The notes beneath the pieces were generated by a model. It did not search any database. It saw nothing but the letters and a program-made list of their open reading frames with translations, and was not told the origin of the DNA. Made by a program: the position numbers and the translations under genes. Source: Zhongshania aquatica (lineage in GTDB: Bacteria; Pseudomonadota; Gammaproteobacteria; Pseudomonadales; Spongiibacteraceae). From it: a stretch of DNA of 64,000 nt. Of the stretch, positions 12,312-21,832 are shown piece by piece. Each line of letters opens with the position of its first letter. The stretch's first letter is position 1. The stretch lies in the NCBI RefSeq assembly GCF_027257955.1, contig NZ_JANZNQ010000006.1:62001-126000 (forward strand). The letters are read 5' to 3'.

Positions 12312-12354
12312 GTACAGCTTGATCTGTATCAAATTAGCAATCCCTAGTTTTTTT
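12309..12354 (+). terminator. Hairpin with embedded FNR-like palindrome
   Basis: CTAGG (12309-12313) can pair with CCTAG (12343-12347), enclosing the perfect palindrome TTGAT-CTGT-ATCAA (12319-12332), and the outer stem is followed by a T run. This looks like a rho-independent terminator for the flavodoxin-like gene. The inner palindrome also equals the FNR/Anr consensus TTGATNNNNATCAA exactly, so an anaerobic regulator site for the downstream receptor is an alternative reading. Confidence 0.5.
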
Positions 12355-12539
12355 CTTTGATCTGAACCCATCTACTATTCGTACCGCTTGTGGCACCATT
12401 CAGGTGCGAGTATAGCGGTAAGTCACATTTTACTTCTGTGAAATACCGACTAAACTCATTAACAACCCGTATTACTCGGCACAGTTCTAGTGCATGGTGG
12501 ACAGGTTGAATAATTAAAATAAATTAGGGAGAGTCTTAA

Positions 12540-14909
12540 ATGACAACACAGCGCATAATAAATCGTCGCGTCGCACCAATGGTGTTGGCTGTCGGCTTGT
12601 GTGCAAATCCAGCGGCTTTTGCAGCGCCGGCTTTAGAAGAAGTTTTGGTTACTGCGACCCTACGTACTGAGAGTTTGCAGGACGTGCCAGTATCAGTAAA
12701 TGCCATGGCGGGGGAGAAAATGCAGGAGGCGGGTATTGATAAAATTGAAGACCTCCAAGCCTATGTACCTAATTTGTCGATGTCTGAGACAGGTATCGGC
12801 ACTAATATCTATATTCGTGGTATCGGTTCCGGTATCAACCCAGGGTTTGAGCAGTCGGTAGGTATGTATTTCGATGGCGTGTCTTATAGTCGTGCCCAGC
12901 TGACCCGTGCACCATTTTTAGATTTAGCGAGGGTTGAGGTACTGCGCGGTCCGCAGAACATCCTTTACGGAAAGAACAGTATTGCTGGTGCGTTGAGTCT
13001 GGTGTCAGCCCGTCCCGGCCAAGAGCAAGAAGGGATGATTTCAGGTTTGTATGAGCCAGATCATGACGAGAAAGTGGTTGATTTCATGGTGTCTGGTCCA
13101 ATTACCGACACTTTAGGTGGTCGTGTAGCCATTCGTAAGCGCGAGTTTGGTGGTTACATCGAGAATTTGACTTTGAACCGTGATGAACCTCAGCGCGATG
13201 AATCGACTATTCGGGCAATTTTGGATTGGGATGCGACGCCTGATCTCACCGCGATGCTTAAATTTGAACTAGGTAAATTTAATGTCTTGGGTCGTCAGGT
13301 TGAAATTACTAACGATCAACCCTCAACTACACTGGCCGGCAACCCGACCTACTCCCAAGCTTTGGCTGGAAGTTTTGGTGCGGATTCCTCGGTACTGAAT
13401 ACCAAGCAAGATTACAAGCGTTCTTCGAACGGTGATTATAGTAATAACCGCACCAAGAATCTGACGCTTAATGTAGATTATGCTCTGGGTGAGGGAACAT
13501 TGACCTTTATAAGTGGCTTTTTGCATTACGAGTTTGATGAGCTTTGTGATTGCGACTTTACCGGTGCCCCGGTATTTAGCATACCTTTTGAAGAAGATTA
13601 CGATCAATACAGCCAAGAAATCCGTTGGATTTCAGCCGCTGGCGGGACTTTTGAACATATTGGTGGGGCTTATTTTCAAAAGAGTGAGCTTGATTTCTTT
13701 GATGCAATCCTAATTGATAGTCCAATTATCCCCGGTGCTGTGCTCCAGAGAACCGGTTCGGCAGCATTGAGCGCTTCAATTGCAAACACCACTACACCGC
13801 GTAATTTTACCAGTGATGCAGAGTTATATTCTGTTTTTTGGCAGACTACTTGGAATGCTAGTGAGCGTCTAAGAGCTACTCTAGGATTGCGTTATTCTTA
13901 TGAGGAAAAAGAAGGCACTCGTAAACTGACGGTCGCCGACTTGAACGGCAACGAGCGCCCACTAGGTAACGTTGATGTTGTTCTTTCAGGCTTGTTTAAA
14001 GTTGAGCGTCACGACTTAGAAGGTACTCAGAAAGGGGGCAACTTAGCGCCATCTCTTAACGTGCAGTATGACGTTAATGATGACGTGATGGCTTACGCGA
14101 CAGTCAGTGTCGGCAATAAGTCAGGTGGTTTCGATGCTCGCTCTAATGCCTCTCCGAGCCCAGATCTAAATGCAGCCGGTCAGTCCCTTGTGGGGTCATT
14201 TGAATATGACGAGGAAAAAGCGACAAGTTTTGAAGTTGGTGCTAAGACTAGTTTCTTAAATGGTCGCGGTGAGTTGAATGTCGCGGCATTCTTCACTAAA
14301 TACGATGATCTACAGGTAAGTATCTTTGACGGTACTCTCGGCTTTAATGTCGGTAACGCCGGCGCCGCCGAGACAATGGGTGTTGAATTGGATGGACGCT
14401 TTGCATTGACAGATAATTTGTTGATGACTGGGGCATTAGCCTTCTTGGATTTCGAATTTACTGATTTCCCGAATGGGCAGTGTTATCAAGGCCAAACTCC
14501 GGATTCTACAGTTAACGGAGTTAACTTTTGTGACTACAAAGGCAAGACGAACCAATACGTAGCGGATTTCTCTGGGAACGTAGGTTTTGTTTACACTAGG
14601 TCGTTTGGTCAGGGCATGGAGTTCCGTGCTGGAACGGACTTCACCTTTACCGATGATTATAATTCCTCTCAGAATCTTGACCCAAGCCAGGAGCAAGATG
14701 GCTATGTTGAGATGAATATTCGTGTTGCGTTGGCGGATGTTGAGTCGGGATGGGAAGTTGCGGTTGTGGGTAAAAACGTGACCGATGAAGATGTTATTTC
14801 CTATTCTAACGACGTGCCTTTAGCCAATAGCAGTTTCGGAAGCATTGGGCATTATTCCTTTATTGAGCGTCCTCGTAGTGTGGCTGTTCAGGTGGCTTAT
14901 CGCTGGTAA
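12540..14909 (+). CDS. TonB-dependent outer-membrane receptor (first of tandem pair)
   Basis: 789-residue receptor of the TonB-dependent family, which imports a substrate across the outer membrane using energy from TonB-ExbBD. A signal peptide (about residues 1-28) is followed by a TonB-box-like EEVLVTAT, a plug domain (about 45-165, containing VLRGPQNILYGKNSIAGAL) and a 22-strand-type barrel ending in the aromatic YRW. A CDCD cysteine pair lies near residue 335. The Shine-Dalgarno AGGGAGAG precedes the ATG. The plug and barrel end are nearly identical to the next receptor, and most differences fall in the middle third. The substrate cannot be read from the sequence. Confidence 0.93.
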   Translation: MTTQRIINRRVAPMVLAVGLCANPAAFAAPALEEVLVTATLRTESLQDVPVSVNAMAGEKMQEAGIDKIEDLQAYVPNLSMSETGIGTNIYIRGIGSGINPGFEQSVGMYFDGVSYSRAQLTRAPFLDLARVEVLRGPQNILYGKNSIAGALSLVSARPGQEQEGMISGLYEPDHDEKVVDFMVSGPITDTLGGRVAIRKREFGGYIENLTLNRDEPQRDESTIRAILDWDATPDLTAMLKFELGKFNVLGRQVEITNDQPSTTLAGNPTYSQALAGSFGADSSVLNTKQDYKRSSNGDYSNNRTKNLTLNVDYALGEGTLTFISGFLHYEFDELCDCDFTGAPVFSIPFEEDYDQYSQEIRWISAAGGTFEHIGGAYFQKSELDFFDAILIDSPIIPGAVLQRTGSAALSASIANTTTPRNFTSDAELYSVFWQTTWNASERLRATLGLRYSYEEKEGTRKLTVADLNGNERPLGNVDVVLSGLFKVERHDLEGTQKGGNLAPSLNVQYDVNDDVMAYATVSVGNKSGGFDARSNASPSPDLNAAGQSLVGSFEYDEEKATSFEVGAKTSFLNGRGELNVAAFFTKYDDLQVSIFDGTLGFNVGNAGAAETMGVELDGRFALTDNLLMTGALAFLDFEFTDFPNGQCYQGQTPDSTVNGVNFCDYKGKTNQYVADFSGNVGFVYTRSFGQGMEFRAGTDFTFTDDYNSSQNLDPSQEQDGYVEMNIRVALADVESGWEVAVVGKNVTDEDVISYSNDVPLANSSFGSIGHYSFIERPRSVAVQVAYRW

Positions 14910-14948
14910 GCTGGTTTTCATAACTTGATTATAGGAAGGCTTAACGAG

Positions 14949-14978
14949 AAAGCGCGATCTTAACGGTCGCGCTTTTTT
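14949..14978 (+). terminator. Rho-independent terminator after first TonB receptor
   Basis: AAAGCGCGA (14949-14957) pairs with TCGCGCTTT (14967-14975) around a nine-base loop and runs into a T tract. It separates the two receptor genes into independent transcripts. Confidence 0.85.
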
Positions 14979-15088
14979 GCATTTTGGCTAAGGCTTTTTA
15001 TAATTGATATGGATGAGGTCAGTGCTAAGTCATTGAACTATTTTCGATATTAAGATATGTTTTCAATGCACACATTTTGGCGTATATG

Positions 15089-15094
15089 TATAAT
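15089..15094 (+). promoter_or_regulatory. Candidate -10 element for second TonB receptor
   Basis: A perfect TATAAT lies in the AT-rich 200-bp spacer between the first terminator and the second receptor. No good -35 is visible at the usual distance, so an activator may be needed. The gene itself has a strong GGAGG Shine-Dalgarno just before its ATG. Confidence 0.35.
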
Positions 15095-15180
15095 ATGAGC
15101 TACCTTGAGTTTAGGTCGTCAATAATACGTGATGTATTTGGCGGCACTATAAATATAAAACTATCGCACCTGGAGGTCAT

Positions 15181-17670
15181 ATGACCTTAAAACGTCCTAT
15201 TACTAATTTTCGCCGTTCCGCATTAGCTTCCGCTATTGTATTGTGTTCCTCATACTCTTTTGCTGCTCCTGTACTCGAGGAAGTGATTGTTACCGCCACG
15301 ATTCGGGCGGAAAGTCTTCAAGACGTACCTGTTTCTGTAAATGCCGTTTCCGGTGAGAAAATGATGGAGGCCGGCATTGGTAAAGTAGAGGATTTGCAGG
15401 CCTATGTGCCAAATTTAACGATGTCTGAAACCGGCATCGGTACCAATATTTATATCCGAGGTATCGGTTCAGGTATTAACCCTGGCTTTGAACAATCCGT
15501 GGGTATGTATTTTGATGGTGTTAGCTATGGCCGTGCTCAGTTGTCACGGGCACCGTTCCTCGACTTAGCGCGAGTCGAAGTATTGCGTGGTCCGCAGAAC
15601 ATTCTGTTCGGGAAAAATAGTATTGCAGGTGCGCTGAGTTTGATATCTGCACGTCCTGGGCAAGAGTTTGAAGGTATGGTATCTGGGACCTATGAACCAG
15701 AAACCAATGAACAGGTGCTTGATTTAGTGCTCTCTGGCGCGGTGACGGATACCGTTGGAGCCCGTCTCGCGATCCGTAAACGTCTCACCGACGGTTATAT
15801 GGAAAACCTCACGCTTAACCGTGATGAGCCAGAACGCGATGAGCAGACTATTCGCGCTATTTTTGAATGGGATGCAACTGCAAATTTAACGGCTGCGCTG
15901 AAACTGGAAGTCGGCCAGTTTGATGTTAATGGTCGTCAGATTGAAATTATCAATGATAACGCTTCAACGGATAGCAACTTCAATGGCGAGACATATGCTG
16001 GAATTTTGGAAAGCTATGACGTTGGGCCTGGTGGGATTCTAGGCTCTGTTAGTTCTGACCCTTCGGTGCTTAATAACTACCAAGATTACAAGCGATCTTC
16101 AAATGGCGATTTCAGCTATAACGACACTCATAACGTGACGTTAAATGTTGATTACGCTTGGGGCGACCATACCTTTACCTTTATCACCGGTATTCTGGGT
16201 TATGAAACATCTGAGTTATGTGACTGTGACTTTACCGGTGCGGAAGTGTTCAGTGTTGCTGCTGAAGAGGAGTATTCACAGTTTAGCCAGGAAGTTCGCT
16301 GGGTGTCCCCGGTGGGTGAAGATTTTGAATTTATAGCGGGCGCGTTCTATCAGCAAAGTTCCTTGGATTTCTTCGATAGCATTCGCGTTGGAAATGATAT
16401 CTTGCCGACATTGTTAAACGGTGTTGATGTCTTGGAGGGCGGTGCACGTGGTGAGACTCCTGCTGATGGTGACTTAATAGGTGGTCCATTAGGTTTGCCT
16501 GTGTCTGGCGTGGGCGATGCCGGTACTGAGATAATTAATTTGGGCACGCCGCGCAACTTTGAGTCAGATACCAAACTGCTTTCAGGTTTTATTCAGGCTA
16601 CATGGAACGTGACCGATTTGACTCGCGCAACACTGGGTTTACGCTATTCATATGAAGAAAAAGAGGGAAGCCGTAGCCTCGATTTAACCGATATCACTAC
16701 GGGGCAAAGTCGCGCTATAGGCGAAGTTGATACTGTTGTAGCAAAAAACTTCTCTGCTGAGCGTCATAATTTGAGCGGTGAGCGTTCAGGCGGTAATTTG
16801 GCGCCATCGTTGAACCTTCAGCATGACTGGAGTGACGATGTTATGTTGTATGCCACGGCAAGTATTGGTTACAAGTCTGGCGGATTCGATGCTCGGTCAA
16901 ATGCATCTCCAGGTGGCGGTAAATTGCGTGCGGCGGCTCCTGAAATTGAAGGTAGTTTTGAGTATGATGATGAGCAGGCGACCAGTTTTGAACTCGGCGC
17001 TAAAACGACATTGCTAGATGGCGCTGCAGAGCTCAACGTCGCTGCTTTCTATACGGAATATGACGATCTTCAAGTTAGTATTTTTGATGGAACACTGGGT
17101 TTCAACGTCGGCAACGCTGGCGCAGCGACTACAATGGGCTTAGAGCTAGATGGTCGTATGGCGTTAACCGAGAATCTTATGATGACGGGCGCATTAGCCT
17201 TCTTGGACTTTGAATTTACAGAGTTCGCTAATGGCCAGTGTTATCAGGGGCAGCCTGTTGATTATGAAGTTGATGGTAATCCTTATTGTGACTACAAAGG
17301 CAAAACTAACCAGTATGTCGCCGACTACTCGGGTAACCTAACATTTGTTTACACCACCATGGTATCTAAGGATATTGAGTTCCGTGGCGGTGCCGACTTT
17401 GTGTTTACCGGCGCTTATAACTCTTCACAAAACTTAGACCCAAGCCAGGAGCAAGATGCGTATATAAAAGCGAATTTGCGTCTCTCTTTAGCTGATGTTG
17501 CTGCTGGTTGGGATGCTGCCATTTTGGTTAAGAATCTGACGGATGAAACCACCATTTCTTATTCAAATGACACGCCGCTGTCTAATAGTACTTTTAGCTC
17601 GATTGGTCATTATGGCTTCATTGACGCACCTCGGACCACCGCGTTGCAGGTGACATACCGCTGGTATTAA
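15181..17670 (+). CDS. TonB-dependent outer-membrane receptor (second of tandem pair)
   Basis: 829-residue paralogue of the preceding receptor, with signal peptide (about residues 1-28), TonB-box-like EEVIVTAT, plug domain and a barrel ending YRWY. Long segments match the first copy residue for residue, for example in the plug (MSETGIGTNIYIRGIGSGIN) and near the C-terminus (SSQNLDPSQEQD). It is about 40 residues longer, largely from a Gly-rich insertion around residues 400-445 that should be an extracellular loop. Both copies keep the LCDCDFTGA motif. It has its own leader and terminator, so the two copies may be regulated separately. Duplication with loop divergence suggests related but different ligands. 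Confidence 0.93.
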   Translation: MTLKRPITNFRRSALASAIVLCSSYSFAAPVLEEVIVTATIRAESLQDVPVSVNAVSGEKMMEAGIGKVEDLQAYVPNLTMSETGIGTNIYIRGIGSGINPGFEQSVGMYFDGVSYGRAQLSRAPFLDLARVEVLRGPQNILFGKNSIAGALSLISARPGQEFEGMVSGTYEPETNEQVLDLVLSGAVTDTVGARLAIRKRLTDGYMENLTLNRDEPERDEQTIRAIFEWDATANLTAALKLEVGQFDVNGRQIEIINDNASTDSNFNGETYAGILESYDVGPGGILGSVSSDPSVLNNYQDYKRSSNGDFSYNDTHNVTLNVDYAWGDHTFTFITGILGYETSELCDCDFTGAEVFSVAAEEEYSQFSQEVRWVSPVGEDFEFIAGAFYQQSSLDFFDSIRVGNDILPTLLNGVDVLEGGARGETPADGDLIGGPLGLPVSGVGDAGTEIINLGTPRNFESDTKLLSGFIQATWNVTDLTRATLGLRYSYEEKEGSRSLDLTDITTGQSRAIGEVDTVVAKNFSAERHNLSGERSGGNLAPSLNLQHDWSDDVMLYATASIGYKSGGFDARSNASPGGGKLRAAAPEIEGSFEYDDEQATSFELGAKTTLLDGAAELNVAAFYTEYDDLQVSIFDGTLGFNVGNAGAATTMGLELDGRMALTENLMMTGALAFLDFEFTEFANGQCYQGQPVDYEVDGNPYCDYKGKTNQYVADYSGNLTFVYTTMVSKDIEFRGGADFVFTGAYNSSQNLDPSQEQDAYIKANLRLSLADVAAGWDAAILVKNLTDETTISYSNDTPLSNSTFSSIGHYGFIDAPRTTALQVTYRWY

Positions 17671-17695
17671 AGTGTTGGTTTAGAGTAATTTACTA

Positions 17696-17720
17696 ACGCC
17701 GCGTGAGCGGCGTTTTTTTT
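17696..17720 (+). terminator. Rho-independent terminator after second TonB receptor
   Basis: ACGCCGC (17696-17702), loop GTGA, GCGGCGT (17707-17713), then eight T residues. A textbook intrinsic terminator, so xdhC downstream probably has its own promoter or depends on read-through. Confidence 0.92.
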
Positions 17721-17749
17721 GTCTCTTGATTATGCTGGTGTAAAGAATT

Positions 17750-18733
17750 GTGAAAAGTATTGAGCAAATTGTTATTGCTGCGGCACTTGGGTTTCTTCAG
17801 CGCGGAGAGTCTGGTTGGTTGTGTACCGTTGTGAAGACCTTTGGTGCGTCACCGAGGCCTTTGGGATCGATGTTGGTTATGAATATCGATGCAACGGTAT
17901 TTGGCTCATTATCTGGCGGCTGTATTGAAGACGAGCTATTAGAAAAATTACGACGGGGCGAGCTGGCAAATACTAAGCCGGAAATTCTTGAGTACGGTGT
18001 TAGCGCTGAAGAGAATGAGCGCTTCGGTTTACCCTGCGGCGGCCGTATGCACGTTTTGGTGGAGCCGCTAATAGTATCCAGTGAGTTTTGTAAATTACTA
18101 GAACAGTTGGATGGTGCGTTTGAAAGTCGCAAAGCGATCCGTCGCTATGTTGATCTTAACACGGGTCGCTGGAATCTTGAATATGTCGAGCGCTGCGAGC
18201 CGCTGACGATTAACGATACAAGCTTGGTTCAGGATTTTGGGCCGCGGGTTCGATTATTATTAATAGGCGCAAACGAGCTTGCACGCTGTATTTCTGAAAT
18301 CGCCTTGGCGATGGATTACCGAGTAATTGTGTGTGATCCCCGCGAGGATAGGCGTGAGCAGTGGGCTGTCGTTGGTGCTGAGTTAAGTGCCTTAATGCCC
18401 GATGAGGCGGTCAGTGAATTTGCTGATCCGTATACCGCTGTTATTACCTTAACTCACGATCCCAGAATTGATGATATGGCGTTGATGCAAGCGCTGATAG
18501 AGCCGCTGTTTTATGTGGGGGCTTTGGGCTCTGTCAGGACGTCGGCGAAGCGTCGCGAACGCCTCAAGCAATTAGATATTAGCGACGAACAAATTGACCG
18601 GCTTTACGCGCCAGTAGGTTTACCAATCGGAAGCAAATCAGCAATGGAAATTGCACTCGCTATTATGGCGCAGCTCACTCAGCTTAGAGCGTCAGGTACT
18701 TCTGTAATAATGAGTGAGTCCGCTAAAGTATGA
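17750..18733 (+). CDS. xdhC: XdhC/CoxI-family molybdo-enzyme maturation protein
   Basis: 327 aa. XdhC proteins bind molybdenum cofactor, assist its sulfuration and deliver it to xanthine-dehydrogenase-type hydroxylases. The N-terminal XdhC_CoxI domain shows GASPRPLGSMLV and SLSGGCIEDELLEKL (about residues 30-65) and GLPCGGRMHV (about 94-103). A C-terminal Rossmann domain begins near RVRLLLIGANELA (about 165) and includes GALGSVRTSAKRRERL. The start is GTG 17750, with only a weak ribosome-binding site. It overlaps mocA by four bases (ATGA). No molybdenum hydroxylase subunit is present in the window. Confidence 0.85.
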   Translation: MKSIEQIVIAAALGFLQRGESGWLCTVVKTFGASPRPLGSMLVMNIDATVFGSLSGGCIEDELLEKLRRGELANTKPEILEYGVSAEENERFGLPCGGRMHVLVEPLIVSSEFCKLLEQLDGAFESRKAIRRYVDLNTGRWNLEYVERCEPLTINDTSLVQDFGPRVRLLLIGANELARCISEIALAMDYRVIVCDPREDRREQWAVVGAELSALMPDEAVSEFADPYTAVITLTHDPRIDDMALMQALIEPLFYVGALGSVRTSAKRRERLKQLDISDEQIDRLYAPVGLPIGSKSAMEIALAIMAQLTQLRASGTSVIMSESAKV

Positions 18734-19326
18734 TAGCGTTGCCGTTGGTAATTTTGGCCGCAGGAAAAAGCAAGCGCTTCGGCGTTGGGGATAAGCGTTT
18801 TACGATATTGCCCCATGGCGGTGTTTTAGTGAATGCGATGGTACGTCGTGGGCGAAGGGCGGGGCTTGATGTATATGTGGCGCTCGATGCTTCAGATGAT
18901 GTGTCGGAGAAAATTGATGCGCCTTGTCTTTTCGCAAAGAATGCGAGCTCGGGAATGGGGGCAACCATTGCCGACACCTTGAGCGAACTCGCCGCTTTGT
19001 CATCGGCAGATGCCGTTTTAATTATGCCGGTTGATTTACCGTTAATTCGAGTCAAATCTCTACGTTGCGTCGCTGAACGAGCGTCTTTGGATCGTATTGT
19101 CATGCCGCAACACAATGGTAGGCGAGGCCATCCTGTCGCGTTTGGGCGTCAGTACTGGCCAGCATTAATGAAATTGAGTGGCGACGAGGGCGCCCGTAGT
19201 ATGATTTCGTCAAACGTCGATCATGTCGATATGGTGGAGCTTGACGATGAGGGTATTTATCTCGACGCCGATACGCCGGAGGAAATGGAAGTGCTGATGA
19301 CTAAGCTGCGACCCACATTGCGTTAG
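18730..19326 (+). CDS. mocA: MobA/MocA-like nucleotidyltransferase
   Basis: 198-residue nucleotidyltransferase with the N-terminal motif LAAGKSKRFG (about residues 9-18) and an acidic metal-binding segment MPVDLPLI (about 100-107). These are hallmarks of the MobA/MocA group that transfers CMP or GMP to molybdopterin. Pairing with xdhC points to MocA, which makes the cytosine dinucleotide cofactor used by xanthine-dehydrogenase-family enzymes; that assignment is inference from context. Its 3' end overlaps the convergent LysR gene by four bases. Confidence 0.8.
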   Translation: MIALPLVILAAGKSKRFGVGDKRFTILPHGGVLVNAMVRRGRRAGLDVYVALDASDDVSEKIDAPCLFAKNASSGMGATIADTLSELAALSSADAVLIMPVDLPLIRVKSLRCVAERASLDRIVMPQHNGRRGHPVAFGRQYWPALMKLSGDEGARSMISSNVDHVDMVELDDEGIYLDADTPEEMEVLMTKLRPTLR

Positions 19327-20222
19327 GCGGATTTACCCTTTGATTGGGTCTTATCACTGGCGCCGTTGAGTAATTCAATAAAGGCTTCAGCCGCATTAGA
19401 TAAGCTTCGATTGCGATGATGTACACAACCAAGTGTTCTGCTCAGCACTTGTCCTTCCCATTCAAGCGCAACCACGCTGTCGTCCAAAAGCGTTAACGGT
19501 AAAATGCTCCAGCCGAGACCAATGCCGACCATCACTTTGATGGTTTCTAGGTAGTTGGTGGACATGCCGATATTCATGCTCAAACCGCGTTTATCAAATA
19601 ACTCCTTAATGATTTGTCCGGTATAGGTGTTCAATCCAGGTGGCAGCGCAGTGTGCTGGCTTAGCATTTCTGCGTTCACGCTTTTGTATTTGGCCAGCGG
19701 GTGATCAAGCGCGACAGTAACGGCGAGAGGATCTTCCCAAACCGGCATGGATTGCAATAATTGTTCACCGGTGGGAGACAAGGTGATGACAGCTAAGTCC
19801 ATTTCCCCCTGAAGTATCAGTTGGTGCGCCTGTTCAGAGTCCATAAAGTCGATGTCGAGTTTTACGTCGGGGTAGAGCTGGCTATATTTTCGTAATATCG
19901 GTGGCAAGCGGTGAAGGCCTATATGGTGGCTGATTCCCATAGATAGTCGTCCGCTCACATTGCCACGTAAATCGTGGATGCTGCGAACCGCCTCTTTGAT
20001 GTCTTGCAGAATACGTCGGCTCTGTGGAAGCAAAGCCTGCCCGGCCTCGGTAAGGTGTACATGTCTGCCGATGCGATCGAATAATTTGCAATTCAAATGA
20101 TTTTCTAAGGCCGCGATCCGTTTGCTGACCGCGGGCTGGGTTATATATAGCTGCTCTGCGGCCAGTGAGAATGACTGGCGCTCGGCGACGGCGAGAAAGG
20201 CTTTTAAGGTGTCTGTGTCCAT
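19323..20222 (-). CDS. LysR-family transcriptional regulator
   Basis: 299 aa. The N-terminal winged helix-turn-helix (about residues 3-60, with SLAAEQLYITQPAVSKRI) is followed by a LysR substrate-binding domain. It is divergent from leuC across about 178 bp, an arrangement also known in Pseudomonas, so control of leuCDB and of itself is likely but unproven. An inverted repeat 15 bases before its start codon is a candidate operator. Confidence 0.9.
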   Translation of the reverse strand: MDTDTLKAFLAVAERQSFSLAAEQLYITQPAVSKRIAALENHLNCKLFDRIGRHVHLTEAGQALLPQSRRILQDIKEAVRSIHDLRGNVSGRLSMGISHHIGLHRLPPILRKYSQLYPDVKLDIDFMDSEQAHQLILQGEMDLAVITLSPTGEQLLQSMPVWEDPLAVTVALDHPLAKYKSVNAEMLSQHTALPPGLNTYTGQIIKELFDKRGLSMNIGMSTNYLETIKVMVGIGLGWSILPLTLLDDSVVALEWEGQVLSRTLGCVHHRNRSLSNAAEAFIELLNGASDKTQSKGKSA

Positions 20223-20237
20223 TGGCGAAGCATATTA

Positions 20238-20251
20238 CTATTCCATAATAG
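20238..20251. promoter_or_regulatory. Candidate LysR operator between LysR gene and leuC
   Basis: CTATT-CCAT-AATAG is a five-base inverted repeat in an AT-rich patch immediately upstream of the LysR start. Its size and symmetry fit a LysR-type site, but it is short enough to occur by chance. Confidence 0.3.
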
Positions 20252-20400
20252 AATGCAAATAATGAAAAATATGAATTTGTGTTATTTGACTGCGATGCGT
20301 AGTATTGCGGATCTGATAACTCACCGCGCAACGTGGTTTTGGTATCGTAGACTTGCTAACCCGCTGGAGAATTCAGCGTTGAACAATATGGGGCATGATT

Positions 20401-21822
20401 ATGGCTGGACAAACGCTTTACGACAAATTGTGGAACGCCCATCTGGTGAAAGAGCGGGATGATGGCACGGCGCTGCTTTATATAGATCGCCACTTGGTTC
20501 ACGAAGTGACGTCACCTCAGGCTTTCGAGGGGCTTCGTTTGGCCGGTCGGCTTCCATGGCGTGTCACAGCAAATATTGCTACTCCAGATCACAACGTGCC
20601 GACTGAACTTGTTGAACGCAGCGGCGGCGTCGAGGCGATTGCGGATGAGATTTCACGCATTCAGGTGAGAACCCTTGACGAGAATTGCGATGAGTTTGGT
20701 ATCACCGAATTTTCAATCAATGATGTGCGCCAAGGAATTGTGCACGTAGTTGGCCCTGAGCAGGGCGCTACATTGCCCGGCATGACCGTGGTGTGCGGTG
20801 ATTCCCACACCGCTACCCATGGCGCTTTGGGCGCCTTGGCGCACGGCATAGGTACGTCTGAAGTAGAGCATGTTCTGGCTACTCAGTGCCTGATTCAGAA
20901 GAAAAGTAAAAATATGTTGGTGCGTGTTGATGGTGAGCTTGGCGCTGGCGTAACGGCGAAAGATGTTGTATTGGCCATTATAGGTAAAATTGGTACCGCA
21001 GGTGGTACTGGTTACGCGATTGAGTTTGGTGGCGACGTGATTCGCAAGCTGTCGATGGAAGGTCGTATGACCATTTGTAATATGGCCATCGAAGGTGGTG
21101 CCCGGGTTGGCATGGTGGCGGTTGATGACGTCACTATCGACTACGTTAAAGGTCGCCCGTTCGCGCCGAATGACGGCGAGTGGCAGCTGGCGCTGGAATA
21201 TTGGAATACTCTGCATAGCGATGACGATGCTGTTTTCGATAAAACCGTTGTACTTAACGGCGCAGATATTTTGCCGCAAGTCACGTGGGGCACCAGCCCC
21301 GAAATGGTGTTGCCGGTGAGTGGTATTGTGCCCAGCCCCAATGATTACAGCGATCCCGCACAGCGCAGTGGTTGCGAGCGTGCCTTGCAATATATGGGGC
21401 TCACCGCCGGTCAAGCGATTACCGATATTAAACTTGATCGGGTGTTTATCGGTTCTTGCACAAATTCGCGTATCGAGGATCTGCGCGAGGCGGCTGCAGT
21501 TGTTCGTGGTAAAAAAGTTGCGGCCAATGTTAAAGAAGCCATGGTAGTGCCGGGTTCAGGATTGGTGAAAAAACAGGCTGAGGCTGAGGGATTGGATAAA
21601 ATATTCCTTGACGCGGGTTTGCTATGGCGTGAACCGGGTTGCTCGATGTGTCTGGCAATGAACGCGGATAAATTAGGCGCCGGTGAGCATTGTGCGTCGA
21701 CGTCTAATCGTAATTTTGAAGGTCGTCAGGGCTTTGGTGGTCGTACCCATTTGGTAAGCCCTGCGATGGCTGCGGCGGCGGCAATTGCCGGTCATTTTGT
21801 TGACGTTCGGGAATGGATCTGA
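20401..21822 (+). CDS. leuC: 3-isopropylmalate dehydratase large subunit
   Basis: Iron-sulfur subunit that, with LeuD, isomerises 2-isopropylmalate to 3-isopropylmalate in leucine synthesis. Aconitase-family cluster cysteines are visible in [13 protein letters not shown] and [11 protein letters not shown], and [13 protein letters not shown] near residue 130 is also diagnostic. I prefer ATG 20401 ([11 protein letters not shown]), which has GGGGC seven bases upstream and matches family N-termini; ATG 20395 would add two residues. It begins the leuCDB-asd operon. Confidence 0.96.
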   Translation: MAGQTLYDKLWNAHLVKERDDGTALLYIDRHLVHEVTSPQAFEGLRLAGRLPWRVTANIATPDHNVPTELVERSGGVEAIADEISRIQVRTLDENCDEFGITEFSINDVRQGIVHVVGPEQGATLPGMTVVCGDSHTATHGALGALAHGIGTSEVEHVLATQCLIQKKSKNMLVRVDGELGAGVTAKDVVLAIIGKIGTAGGTGYAIEFGGDVIRKLSMEGRMTICNMAIEGGARVGMVAVDDVTIDYVKGRPFAPNDGEWQLALEYWNTLHSDDDAVFDKTVVLNGADILPQVTWGTSPEMVLPVSGIVPSPNDYSDPAQRSGCERALQYMGLTAGQAITDIKLDRVFIGSCTNSRIEDLREAAAVVRGKKVAANVKEAMVVPGSGLVKKQAEAEGLDKIFLDAGLLWREPGCSMCLAMNADKLGAGEHCASTSNRNFEGRQGFGGRTHLVSPAMAAAAAIAGHFVDVREWI

Positions 21823-21832
21823 GGAGTTAATG

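Noticed and set aside
12393-12407. Short inverted repeat GCACC/GGTGC upstream of the first receptor
   Set aside because: Only five pairs with no T tract or conserved spacing; too weak to call a regulatory element.
19323-19326. Possible frameshift or fusion between mocA and the LysR gene
   Set aside because: The genes are convergent on opposite strands and merely share four bases at their stops; both are full length.
20713-21414. 233-codon minus-strand ORF inside leuC
   Set aside because: Lies wholly within a highly conserved gene on the other strand and shows no family features; a by-product of leuC codon use.
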